Below are positions 1 to 7,310 of a stretch of DNA of 34,697 bases, piece after piece. Source of the stretch: Methylomonas rosea (GTDB lineage: Bacteria; Pseudomonadota; Gammaproteobacteria; Methylococcales; Methylomonadaceae); assembly GCF_024505055.1 (NCBI RefSeq), contig NZ_JANIBL010000054.1, positions 1-34,697 of the forward strand. The letters are read 5' to 3'. Position numbers and translations under genes: made by a program. The stretch's first letter is position 1. Every line of letters starts with the position of its first letter. A model generated the notes under the pieces. That model was not told where the DNA came from. It saw only the letters and a list, made by a program, of their open reading frames with translations, and made no database searches.

Positions 1-808
1 TGGTCACCGGTGCCGCGCCGTCGCGGACCGTCGCCACGTCGCGGACCAGCGTCGTAACGCCGTTCACGGTGCGGACCGGTAAGTCGGCTAGGCGCGGAAT
101 CGAGGCTACCGCCCCATTCAGGCTGACATCGTATTCGTTACTGCCGATCTTCACAGTGCCGGTGGGTAAGATCAGATTTTGCGCCGCTAGTGTATCGTTT
201 AAATCGGCCGGCGACAGGCCGCGCGCCAGTAATGCAGGCGCATCGACATCCAGCGTAATTTGCCGGCTTTTCGCGCCGAACGGATTAGTCATTGCCACGC
301 CGCGTTTGGATTGCAGCTCGGTTCTGGCGATGTTATTCACAAAGTCGTTGACGTCGGTCTCCGGGACGACACTGCTGGAGATGCCCAATTGCACCAAGGG
401 TAGATCGGCGGCCGAATATTGGATGACTTGCGGCGGTGCCACATTGGTTGGTAGCGAGCGGTAAACCGAGTTGCTGCTGGACATCACCTGGGCGATGGCC
501 GTGCGGATGTCGGTGCCCGGATGGAAAAATACTTTTACCACCGCCGCGCCGCTATAAGACAGCGATTCACTGTGTTCGATGCCGTCGATCAAGGCCATGG
601 AACGTTCCACGGAGGTGGTTAAACGGTCGGCTATTTCCTTGGCGGTCATGCCGTTGTACTGCCACAGCATCGCCACCACCGGAATATCGATGGCCGGAAA
701 AATATCGGTCGGCATTCTCCGCAATACGTAGGGGGTAGACAACAGAATCAACAGCGCCGCCACGATAAAGGTATAGGGGCGGCGTAAAGCAATATTAACG
801 ATCCACAT
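1..808 (-). CDS. RND efflux permease (AcrB/HAE1 type), N-terminal part
   Basis: Reading the minus strand from the ATG at 808 gives 269 uninterrupted codons that run off the window, so the C-terminal three quarters are missing. The start MWIVNIALRRPYTFIVAALL is the cytoplasmic end and first membrane helix of an RND pump. It is followed by PTDIFPAIDIPVV, the usual turn into the porter domain, and by porter text such as LTTSVERSMALIDGIEH and LPLVQLGISS. Family members are inner-membrane proton-driven exporters that work with a periplasmic adaptor and an outer-membrane channel. The adaptor gene would usually lie upstream, but that side holds tatA, so it may be elsewhere or this may be the second gene of a set. 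The substrate cannot be told from this part. A GAGAA stretch just before the ATG may serve as the ribosome site. Confidence 0.9.
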   Translation of the reverse strand, partial: MWIVNIALRRPYTFIVAALLILLSTPYVLRRMPTDIFPAIDIPVVAMLWQYNGMTAKEIADRLTTSVERSMALIDGIEHSESLSYSGAAVVKVFFHPGTDIRTAIAQVMSSSNSVYRSLPTNVAPPQVIQYSAADLPLVQLGISSSVVPETDVNDFVNNIARTELQSKRGVAMTNPFGAKSRQITLDVDAPALLARGLSPADLNDTLAAQNLILPTGTVKIGSNEYDVSLNGAVASIPRLADLPVRTVNGVTTLVRDVATVRDGAAPVT

Positions 809-1022
809 GGATTTCTCGGGAGATACGATTGATTAGCAAGCCTGTTTGGCTGGTCTGGCCGGTTTTAAAACTATCGTTTCTCCAGCAAAGGCAAATTCGC
901 GCTTACGTTAAGCAATAGCTATACCAAGCAATCTGCATCGGGTTTTCGGGGCATGATTCCTAATGTACGCTGGGGTTTAGGTGGAGTTAGCGGCAAAGTG
1001 TTTGCGCCGTAAATACTCAGTA

Positions 1023-1058
1023 CTGTTGTCCTGTCAACAGGCAGCAATCAGATGCTGC
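1023..1058. repeat. two adjacent small inverted repeats in the gap 809-1119
   Basis: The 311 bases between the RND gene and tatA hold no convincing gene. They contain CTGTTG (1023-1028) and CAACAG (1035-1040) as a perfect inverted pair with a 6-base spacer, followed at once by GCAGCA (1041-1046) and TGCTGC (1053-1058). On the minus strand these lie 3' of tatA, so they could slow or stop its transcription, but no T tract follows. A protein-binding role is also possible. Confidence 0.4.
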
Positions 1059-1119
1059 TGCTCTGGTAACAGGCTGCTGGTTTAAGAGTCTTTGGCTTTA
1101 AAGTCCCCAGCCTGGACTA

Positions 1120-1347
1120 TCAAGCTTTGCTACGGTCGCGTTCAGCTATCAAGTCGCCGGATAATTCCTCCTGATAGAGTTGAGTGATGGCTTTGGGGTC
1201 TTCGGCTTCTTCGCTTTCCTTAACAGCATTACGAAATCCCTTGATAGCATCGCCCAGGTCGGCGCCGACATTTTTCAGGCGTTTGGTACCGAACACTAAG
1301 ACCACGATTGCTAACACTACTAATAGGTGGGGAATGCTCAAGCCCAT
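1120..1347 (-). CDS. tatA: Twin-arginine translocase subunit TatA/TatE
   Basis: This is a 75-residue protein with an N-terminal membrane helix ([16 protein letters not shown]), the hinge FGTKRL, an amphipathic helix ([20 protein letters not shown]) and an acidic, charged tail. This is the TatA plan and length. TatA forms the pore of the Tat pathway, which exports folded proteins bearing an RR signal. The ATG at 1347 is chosen because GGAG lies 7 bases ahead of it. The reading frame is open upstream to 1494, but that part does not look like TatA. No tatB or tatC is adjacent, so this is a stand-alone copy. It may support export of the RR-signal DUF1501 protein encoded at 11952, which is inference. 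Confidence 0.9.
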   Translation of the reverse strand: MGLSIPHLLVVLAIVVLVFGTKRLKNVGADLGDAIKGFRNAVKESEEAEDPKAITQLYQEELSGDLIAERDRSKA

Positions 1348-1760
1348 TTTTTTGCTCCAAAATTGAAAGTTGCTGATTTTAGGTAAGCCTTTTGCTGATG
1401 ACTTATCCTCTTCAATGCGGTCTTCAGCAAAATAAGGGCCAACATGCAGGGTGAGTATTGGAATACGGAGAATTACCCGCGATAGACCAGGCATATCAAC
1501 AACACCAACTTAAGTTGCCGAGCCTTGAAGCACGCTGCTTCTCGGCAAAAGTCCAGGAAAATGCTGATATACAAACATGTCATCAGCAGATGGTGCTGGT
1601 ATAGGAGCAGGTAAAAAACGGGTGGGCATGTTTTTAGGCGGATTTCAGTTGATCTGCGTTGTCGAAAACGGCCGAATTAATTGGAACAGCAGGGCAAAGA
1701 GCAATACTTGGCAAGCAACATTCAGATTTCAGAGTATCTGCTGATATATCAACACCAAAT

Positions 1761-1776
1761 CAACAGATTCTGTTGC
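1761..1776. promoter_or_regulatory. candidate activator-binding site CAACA-N5-TGTTGC
   Basis: CAACA (1761-1765), spacer GATTC and TGTTGC (1771-1776) form an inverted repeat 63 bases ahead of the -24 element at 1839. The same arrangement occurs at 8684-8699, ahead of another sigma-54 promoter. Enhancer-binding proteins of sigma-54 usually bind such dyads about 80-200 bases upstream of the start. Assigning the site to the activator at 2166 is inference. Confidence 0.45.
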
Positions 1777-1838
1777 TATAGAAACATTTATGTTTCGAAA
1801 AAACACGTAATCCCTTATTATTAGCTGGAAATTCAAAG

Positions 1839-1855
1839 TGGCATGAACCGTGCTT
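1839..1855 (+). promoter_or_regulatory. sigma-54 promoter 1
   Basis: TGGCATG-AACC-GTGCT matches the -24/-12 consensus TGGCACG-N4-TTGCW at all but two positions. The invariant GG (1840-1841) and GC (1852-1853) are exactly 10 bases apart. The predicted start of transcription is near 1865. It points towards the sigma-54 activator gene at 2166, but a strong terminator lies in between. Confidence 0.7.
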
Positions 1856-1864
1856 TGAGCCTGC

Positions 1865-1969
1865 TATCTCGCTGTTATTTTTCGAGCATTTTGGCTCTGC
1901 AACATCCACTTCTGCTGACCGGATCGCCGGAAGCCAGTTTGTCCCCCAAAGGACTGCTGGCTTTTTTTT
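1865..1969 (+). ncRNA. predicted sigma-54-dependent small RNA or attenuated leader (about 105 nt)
   Basis: The segment between the predicted start of sigma-54 promoter 1 and the T tract of the terminator at 1932-1969 would give an RNA of about 105 nt. It has a U-rich single-stranded-looking 5' part, a small CCGG-atcg-CCGG hairpin near 1918-1930, and a 3' terminator hairpin with eight U. It contains no open frame with a good ribosome site. This layout fits either an Hfq-type small RNA or a leader that limits read-through into the activator gene. The whole interval 1348-2165 otherwise lacks a gene. Confidence 0.4.
1932..1969 (+). terminator. factor-independent terminator between sigma-54 promoter 1 and the activator gene
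   Basis: AGCCAG (1932-1937) pairs with CTGGCT (1957-1962) and the inner TCC (1942-1944) with GGA (1951-1953). Eight T follow (1962-1969). Confidence 0.7.
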
Positions 1970-2095
1970 GGCCTGTCGCCAGCGAAAGTGCCGGTGAGCG
2001 GATGGATTTTTAGCTCGGCAGGCTGATTTTTTGTTCGGCGATTGCGTACCGGCTGTTACGTTTCGACGTCGCTGAATAATCAACATTTTTAAGTC

Positions 2096-2123
2096 TTGGG
2101 AAACGATATTTCATGGATACATT
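2096..2123 (+). promoter_or_regulatory. weak sigma-70-like promoter ahead of the activator gene
   Basis: TTGGGA (2096-2101), a 16-base spacer and TACATT (2118-2123) give 4 of 6 matches in each box. It would allow expression of the activator independently of the terminated sigma-54 transcript. The match is poor enough to arise by chance. Confidence 0.2.
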
Positions 2124-2165
2124 TTTGAGTAGCGGTTACGTTACTCGCAGTAAAGGGGGAACCGT

Positions 2166-3242
2166 ATGACACTATTGGCGTTTGACGAATCGCAATTACG
2201 ACAGCTGTCGCACACCGTAAGAGCCACGGCGATGGTTTTCGAGGATCCGGTTTCGCGAAAATTGTTGGAACACATCGAGCGGATTGCGCCCAGCGATGCG
2301 ACGGTGTTGATCATTGGCGAGACCGGCACCGGCAAGGAGTTGGTGGCCAGGCACGTACATGCTCTAAGCAAACGCGCCAAAGGACCGTTCGGCGCTTTAA
2401 ATTGCGCGGCTTTGAGTGAAAATCTGATTGAAAGCGAATTGTTCGGCCATGAAAAGGGCGCTTTCACCGGCGCCTTAAATAGCAAGGACGGCTGGTTCGA
2501 AACCGCGAATAAAGGTAGTTTGTTTTTGGACGAAGTTGGCGATCTGCCGCTGGGTTTACAAGCCAAATTATTGCGGGTATTGCAGGAGCGGGAGGTGGTC
2601 AAGGTGGGTTCGCGGACGCCGTCGCCGGTGGATGTCAGAATCATCGCCGCCACCAATGTGAATTTGGAAGAAGCAGTGGCGGCATCGCATTTTCGCGCCG
2701 ACCTGTATTATCGTTTCAATGTAGCGGCGATTCACCTAGCGCCTTTGCGGGAACGGCCGGGCGATATTTTGCCCTTGGCCAGGCACTTTTTGAAAGTCTA
2801 CGGCGACCGCCTGGGCTATGGCGAAATCAAACTATCGCCTTCCACCGAATTGGCCTTGTTAAATTACGATTGGCCCGGCAATATTCGCGAGCTGGAAAAT
2901 GCCGTGCATAGGGCCTTGTTGGTCTGCCCAGGCAATCGCTTGCGTCCGGAGGATTTCAAATTGTCCGGCGTGCGGGCCTCGCAGACCGGCCCGGCGGTTT
3001 CGACCTCTTCACTGGAAAGTTCGCTACTACGCTTGTGCGAACAAGCACCGCCTAAGCTGTTCGACATCATCGAAGAAACCGTGATTCGCACCGCATTCGA
3101 GTTTTGCGAAGAAAACCAAGTGCAAACCGCGCGCCTGCTGGATATTAGCCGTAACGTACTGCGCCACAAGCTGGGGCTGTACGGCATGCTGGCCAATGGT
3201 CAGAGAAAATTGGCCGTCGCTTATCAAGAAGGCGAAGATTAA
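2166..3242 (+). CDS. sigma-54 enhancer-binding activator, no sensory domain (SfnR/PspF-like)
   Basis: The 358-residue protein begins almost directly with the AAA+ domain. Walker A GETGTGKE is at 51-58, the sigma-54 contact loop GAFTGA at 98-103, and Walker B GSLFLDEV at about 117-124. The text DLYYRFNVAAIHLAPLRER and YDWPGNIRELENAV is typical of the family. A Fis-type helix-turn-helix ends the protein (QTARLLDISRNVLRHKL). Such proteins hydrolyse ATP to remodel sigma-54 RNA polymerase at -24/-12 promoters. With no receiver, PAS or GAF domain, control must come from its amount or from a partner. The start FEDPVSRKLLEHIERIAPSD recalls SfnR, the sulfone-utilisation regulator, more than PspF, but only from memory. 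The ATG has a strong AAGGGGGAA site. It probably drives the promoters at 1839, 4376 and 8850. Confidence 0.92.
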   Translation: MTLLAFDESQLRQLSHTVRATAMVFEDPVSRKLLEHIERIAPSDATVLIIGETGTGKELVARHVHALSKRAKGPFGALNCAALSENLIESELFGHEKGAFTGALNSKDGWFETANKGSLFLDEVGDLPLGLQAKLLRVLQEREVVKVGSRTPSPVDVRIIAATNVNLEEAVAASHFRADLYYRFNVAAIHLAPLRERPGDILPLARHFLKVYGDRLGYGEIKLSPSTELALLNYDWPGNIRELENAVHRALLVCPGNRLRPEDFKLSGVRASQTGPAVSTSSLESSLLRLCEQAPPKLFDIIEETVIRTAFEFCEENQVQTARLLDISRNVLRHKLGLYGMLANGQRKLAVAYQEGED

Positions 3243-3262
3243 TCTTCGCCCAATTCCTTCAG

Positions 3263-3287
3263 GCACCTCGCCCGTGGCGGGGTGCTT
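3263..3287 (+). terminator. hairpin 3' of the activator gene
   Basis: GCACCTCGCC (3263-3272) pairs with GGCGGGGTGC (3276-3285), with one T:G wobble and a CGT loop. Only a short T run follows, so termination may be modest. Confidence 0.5.
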
Positions 3288-3321
3288 AGTTCAATCTGAT
3301 TAGTAAGAAGCTTCAGCTGAG

Positions 3322-3435
3322 CGTCATACCTGCACGGATACCCACAGGGCACAAGAGCGGGTATCCAGTGCCATGGATGGTAAGCTTCGAATCATCCATC
3401 AAGCCTGGATTCCGGCAATTCCTGCCGGAATGACG
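3322..3435 (+). repeat. dispersed repeat, copy 1 (CGTCAT...ATGACG)
   Basis: This segment has ends CGTCAT and ATGACG and contains AGCGGGTATCCAGTG, CATGGATGG, AAGCTTCGA and GCAATTCCTGCCGG. The same blocks occur in the same order, in inverse orientation, at 15534-15630. It looks like a non-autonomous intergenic element of about 100-115 bp. It fills most of the gap between the activator gene and the cupin gene. Confidence 0.75.
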
Positions 3436-3484
3436 ATCTTTTGGGTGCTATAGGCGAAGATTCTTGCTAATCAGGTTTCATACG

Positions 3485-3814
3485 CTATTTTCCAGGTGCC
3501 GGGGTTGATGTAGCAGGGCCAATGCCGACAATCTGCAAAATCGTATCTTCATCCTTCGCGCCGTCGTAATGGATTTCGTTGCCGTAGTGGGTGACGAAAC
3601 TGCCAGCCGGTACCGGTTGCAAATGTTCTGGATCGTAATCGGTGCCGGTGCCGACCCACCAGGTTCCTGAAATCACTGTAATGAAGCGGTCGTTCGGATG
3701 CGAATGCGGTTTGCTGTTGTGATGCGCTTTCCATTTGTTCAGCACGACATAAAGACCGGGTTTGTTAGGATCGCCGACCAATACCGCGCTTTCCGAGCCG
3801 CTGGGATTTGCCAC
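3485..3814 (-). pseudogene. cupin-domain protein, N-terminus lost
   Basis: The reading frame gives a single cupin domain: a histidine cluster HHNSKPHSHPNDRF, then VISGTWWVGTGTDYDP, PAGSFVTHYGNEIHYD and a C-terminal strand ILQIVGIGP. Homologues of this kind are exported proteins of about 150 residues. Here the match extends upstream through LPEQINWVANP and then hits an in-frame TGA, exactly where the sequence becomes TonB-receptor-like on the opposite strand (about 3835-3841). The only start left is a GTG at 3814, which would give 109 residues with no signal peptide. I therefore read it as a 5'-truncated gene. The metal-binding cupin core is intact, so a shortened cytoplasmic product cannot be excluded. 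Confidence 0.65.
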
Positions 3815-3837
3815 CCAATTGATTTGCTCCGGCAGTA

Positions 3838-4146
3838 TGGAATTTCAACGTCGGCGCCGAATATTCCAAGCCGATTTTTGAGAGCAAATACATCGCGCAC
3901 ACCAGTTTTAATACCAACTATCAAACCGAGTTCAATAACAGCGACACCTTATCCGCCTAAGTCTTGGTGGGCGACAGAGCCAGAACGGACGCGGCGATTG
4001 GTATAGGTACCCGCGACAAGCACTGGGATTTGAGCTTGATCGGTAAAAATATCTTCAACGATAGAAATCACGAAACTGGCTGGAATTCCTATGCGCCGGA
4101 TCCTTATCCGCGTTGGTTCGGAATTCAGCTAAGCGGGAAAATTTAG
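3838..4146 (+). pseudogene. TonB-dependent receptor, decayed C-terminal fragment
   Basis: In one plus-strand frame the sequence reads as the last barrel strands of a TonB-dependent receptor: WNFNVGAEYSKPIFESKY, then NYQTEFNNSDTLSA, a TAA stop at about 3958, and in the same frame IGIGTRDKHWDLSLIGKNIF with a barrel end PRWFGIQLSGKI. The second part resembles IGVGTKNGKYNLDLVGRNIF near the C-terminus of the intact receptor at 4492-7236, so both belong to one family. The in-frame stop and the missing first 80-90 percent make it a remnant. It lies directly upstream of the intact receptor, as expected after duplication followed by deletion. Confidence 0.75.
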
Positions 4147-4199
4147 GGTGGGAGGTTGACCGAAATATGCACTTGATACCCGCTCGTAACCTGGAAATT

Positions 4200-4255
4200 A
4201 AACTGTTGATAGGCGGGCAGTTAGTCAGCAAAGGCTGATGACCTTTCAACAGTTT
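4200..4255. promoter_or_regulatory. nested inverted repeats upstream of the receptor promoter
   Basis: AAACTGTTGA (4200-4209) and TCAACAGTTT (4246-4255) form a perfect 10-base inverted pair. Between them lies a small hairpin, TCAGC (4225-4229) with GCTGA (4234-4238). T residues follow the right arm, so it may be a terminator left from the decayed receptor gene. The arms also contain the TGTTG/CAACA half-sites seen at 1761 and 8684, and a further TGTTGC lies at 4271-4276, so a role as upstream activator sites is equally possible. The stretch 4147-4491 holds no gene. Confidence 0.45.
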
Positions 4256-4375
4256 TTTAATAGGCGGCTTTGTTGCGGAGTTAGAAAGGCGGATAAATTT
4301 GGTTTAAAAGTTAGGTATTAAATTCAATTGTTTAAATCTAATTAATGGATGGCTAGGAGGATGTTTATCACCCTG

Positions 4376-4391
4376 TGGCACGGTCGTTGCG
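4376..4391 (+). promoter_or_regulatory. sigma-54 promoter 2, upstream of the TonB receptor
   Basis: TGGCACG-GTCG-TTGC is an exact match to the -24/-12 consensus. GG (4377-4378) and GC (4389-4390) are 10 bases apart. Transcription should start near 4402, leaving a leader of about 90 nt before the ATG at 4492. Confidence 0.85.
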
Positions 4392-4491
4392 TTGAGCGTT
4401 ATAGAAAGTTCGGATCGCGGGCGCCGTAGCGGCGTTGGCTCGAATTGGTTTTTGTAACATTCGAATAGGTGAGATCGTGAAGGAAAATTTA

Positions 4492-7236
4492 ATGGGGAGT
4501 CTGTCGGCGGACAACATCGAATCGGTGAAAGTGCCGCTGCACATCAGCAATCGGCGTGGTTTGTCGGCGTGCGTGGCAATGGCAATAGCGGGTGGTTCAA
4601 TGTTACTTGCTAACGATGCGACCGCCCAAACGACAACGGTGAAAAAAAGCGCGAAAAAAGCCGGAAACAAAACGGTTGCCGATAGCAAGGTTAGCGATTT
4701 ACAGGCGCAAGTTGAGCGCTTGAGCCGGGAGCTGGAGGCATCCAAACGTCGCGAGCAGGATCTGCTCAAGAAAGGTGTGGCTACTGCGCCTGCCGCGGCC
4801 GGCTCAGCCGACGCAGCAGCGCTAAACAGCCAGGAGCCGGACAACGTAGTGGCGGCTGCCGAACCGGAGCCGGAAGAAAAAGCCGATGAGCCGCAAGATC
4901 TGTCGGAAGTGGTCGTAACGTCTCGGCGTAAGGAAGAAAAGTTACAGGAAGTGCCGATTCCGGTAGCGGTAATCAACCGGGAAACGCTGGAGCGGGATAA
5001 CGTGGTATCAGTGCAAGACTTTTCCCGGCGCGCACCTAACCTGGGTGTCACGTCGGCGAATGCCCGGCAAACCAGTATCGCGTTGCGGGGATTGGGTAAG
5101 AACAGCGGTAACGAATCTATGGAACCCAGTGTTGGGGTGATGGTGGATAACGTCTGGCGGGCCTGGACCGGGGCTGCGTGGGCCAACTTTGCCGACCTGG
5201 ATCAGGTGGAAGTGTTGCGCGGTCCGCAAGGTACGCTGCAAGGAAAAAACAGCAACTTGGGTTTGCTTAACATTACCACCAAGGCGCCGTCGTTTAAGAA
5301 CAGTTATTACGTGGATGGTTTTGCCGGAAGCCGCGATGCGCTGCAAGGCAAATTCGGCGCCACAGGCACCATCTTGCCCGGCTTATTAGCCTACCGGGCT
5401 TCCGGTTTTATCGATAAGCGCGACGGTTTTGTGAAGAACTTTGACGTGCATCGTAGCGAGGGTGATTTAGGCGAGACCAACGCCCTGGGCGGCCGTTTGC
5501 AATTTTTGTTTACGCCGAGCGAAGATTTGAGTGCGCGCTTGATTGTCGATAAAACCGCCTCGACTCAAACCATGAGCGTGCAACCACTCATCGCCGATCC
5601 AACGCGATTTGATGATGGTACCCTTCGGACTACTACTTTCAGCACCCGCTTGGCTAGGGATTGGTTTAATACGCTGCGCAGCAATGGTCAAGCCGTGACC
5701 GTCATCGGCGATCCCAGGGCGATGGCGAATAATGAAAGACGCCAATCGCGCGGCGACGGGTCGGGGGTGTCGGCGGAAATTAACTGGGATGTGGCAGGAC
5801 ATCGCTTTACGTCTATCTCCGCTTACCGGGATGCATTGTTTGAACCGAATCATGATGGCGAATCAAGCACCGCTGACGTCGAGCGTATCTCAGGTTGGAC
5901 CGTTAAAAATGAACAGTGGTCGCAGGAGCTTAGGCTGGCGTCTAAAGATCCGGGGCCAGTCGATTACCAATTTGGGGTATTTGCGATGCGGGCTATCGCC
6001 GATACGTTTAATCAACGCCTTTTTGGCGTTGATGCTGGCGCCTTCCACGCAAGCAACAGCCAATATGCCCTATTGAATGCGACTCCGGCATCCCGGCAAT
6101 TATTGGCGGCGTCCATGCGCGATACCATGTTGACGCAAAACGTCGTGCCGGCTACCGACAGCTATGCCGGCTACGGTCAGATCAACTGGCATGTCACCGA
6201 TGATGCGACCTTGACCTTGGGCTTGCGCAATACTTTCGAACGCCGGGAAAACACCGGTTACAGCCGAAATTTAGGAGGTGTGAATCTGGACACTTTGGGA
6301 GCGTCATTGGGGGCCAATGCGGCGCAAATTGCCGCTGCCAAAGCCATCCGCAGCAATCGTCTGGGGCCGGAATGGGATGCGCCGCGTCAGGGTTTCGATC
6401 AGAACTCGCAAAACTGGTTGATCAATCCCAGCTATAAGGTCAATAAAGACCTGATGGTTTACGGTTCGGTGGCCGGCGGCCAAAAATCCGGTGCCGCGCA
6501 GTTCAACTTCAATACCGGAGCCACCGAAAACGTCAAGCCGGAAGACGTGATGGACTACGAATTTGGTGTGAAGACTACTTGGCTGGATCGCAAGCTGGTG
6601 TTCAACGTCAACTTATACCAAACCGACATTCAAAGTTTTCAATCGCAGTTGGTTGCACCCGATCCATTGCGCTCAGGGCAATTCTTGTCTCAGCTGGGCA
6701 ATATTGGCGGTATCCAATTGCGCGGTATTGAGTTGGAAACCAATTGGGATATTACTCAAGGTTTGAATGTGTTCCTGAACGGTTCGTATAACAAGGCCAT
6801 TTATACCGACTTTGCCAACGCGCCTTGCCCGCCGGAGGCTAATAACACTGGATTTTGCGATCAGACCGGCAAAACCATCCCCAACGCACCGGCCTTTACC
6901 GCCAACTACGGGATAGATTACCGGGCACCGCTCACCTTTGGTTACGGTAACGACTACGGTCTGCAGTGGCATGCCTATCTGATCGATAGCTTTAAATCGG
7001 CGGCTAACTACAACGCCAGTTTGTCGCGCTACGGTAAGCAGGATGCCTACCACGTCACCGACGGCGGCATTGGTGTGGGTACCAAAAACGGTAAGTACAA
7101 CCTGGATTTGGTCGGTAGAAATATTTTCGACACCATCTACTTTACCAATGCCAGTAACTTTTCCGGTACCGGCGCGGCTAGCGCGTCATTCGGCGATGCG
7201 CGTTACTACGGGGTGCACTTTAGAGCCAAGTTCTAA
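4492..7236 (+). CDS. TonB-dependent outer-membrane receptor
   Basis: The 914-residue product has a long signal peptide (hydrophobic core ACVAMAIAGGSMLLA, cut near NDATAQ). A charged, probably coiled-coil linker follows (VSDLQAQVERLSRELEASKR), then an alanine/glutamate-rich stretch. The plug domain starts at LSEVVVTSRRKEEKLQEVPI and includes DQVEVLRGPQGTLQGKN. A 22-strand type barrel ends in the aromatic YYGVHFRAKF. Receptors of this class import scarce ligands using TonB energy. The ligand is not evident. The coiled-coil linker between signal and plug is unusual. The ATG at 4492 has AAGGA 7 bases ahead. The frame is open further upstream, to 4435, but only with TTG or GTG starts. It is preceded by a consensus sigma-54 promoter and followed by the SMP-30 gene after 74 bases, so the two are probably one operon. 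Confidence 0.93.
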   Translation: MGSLSADNIESVKVPLHISNRRGLSACVAMAIAGGSMLLANDATAQTTTVKKSAKKAGNKTVADSKVSDLQAQVERLSRELEASKRREQDLLKKGVATAPAAAGSADAAALNSQEPDNVVAAAEPEPEEKADEPQDLSEVVVTSRRKEEKLQEVPIPVAVINRETLERDNVVSVQDFSRRAPNLGVTSANARQTSIALRGLGKNSGNESMEPSVGVMVDNVWRAWTGAAWANFADLDQVEVLRGPQGTLQGKNSNLGLLNITTKAPSFKNSYYVDGFAGSRDALQGKFGATGTILPGLLAYRASGFIDKRDGFVKNFDVHRSEGDLGETNALGGRLQFLFTPSEDLSARLIVDKTASTQTMSVQPLIADPTRFDDGTLRTTTFSTRLARDWFNTLRSNGQAVTVIGDPRAMANNERRQSRGDGSGVSAEINWDVAGHRFTSISAYRDALFEPNHDGESSTADVERISGWTVKNEQWSQELRLASKDPGPVDYQFGVFAMRAIADTFNQRLFGVDAGAFHASNSQYALLNATPASRQLLAASMRDTMLTQNVVPATDSYAGYGQINWHVTDDATLTLGLRNTFERRENTGYSRNLGGVNLDTLGASLGANAAQIAAAKAIRSNRLGPEWDAPRQGFDQNSQNWLINPSYKVNKDLMVYGSVAGGQKSGAAQFNFNTGATENVKPEDVMDYEFGVKTTWLDRKLVFNVNLYQTDIQSFQSQLVAPDPLRSGQFLSQLGNIGGIQLRGIELETNWDITQGLNVFLNGSYNKAIYTDFANAPCPPEANNTGFCDQTGKTIPNAPAFTANYGIDYRAPLTFGYGNDYGLQWHAYLIDSFKSAANYNASLSRYGKQDAYHVTDGGIGVGTKNGKYNLDLVGRNIFDTIYFTNASNFSGTGAASASFGDARYYGVHFRAKF

Positions 7237-7310
7237 TTTTTACACGTACCGGGCGGCCAGGTCGCCGTCCGGCAAACTGATTGATCGAAACATTTGCAAA
7301 GGAAATACTT

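Noticed and set aside
1843..2012. A short plus-strand frame MNRALSLLSRCYFSSILALQ...
   Set aside because: Its ATG lies inside the -24/-12 promoter, ahead of the predicted transcription start, and the frame crosses the terminator.
1760..2086. A 108-codon minus-strand frame upstream of the activator
   Set aside because: It covers the sigma-54 promoter, the candidate activator site and the terminator, has no ribosome site and is rich in Lys, Asn and Ser without a domain pattern.
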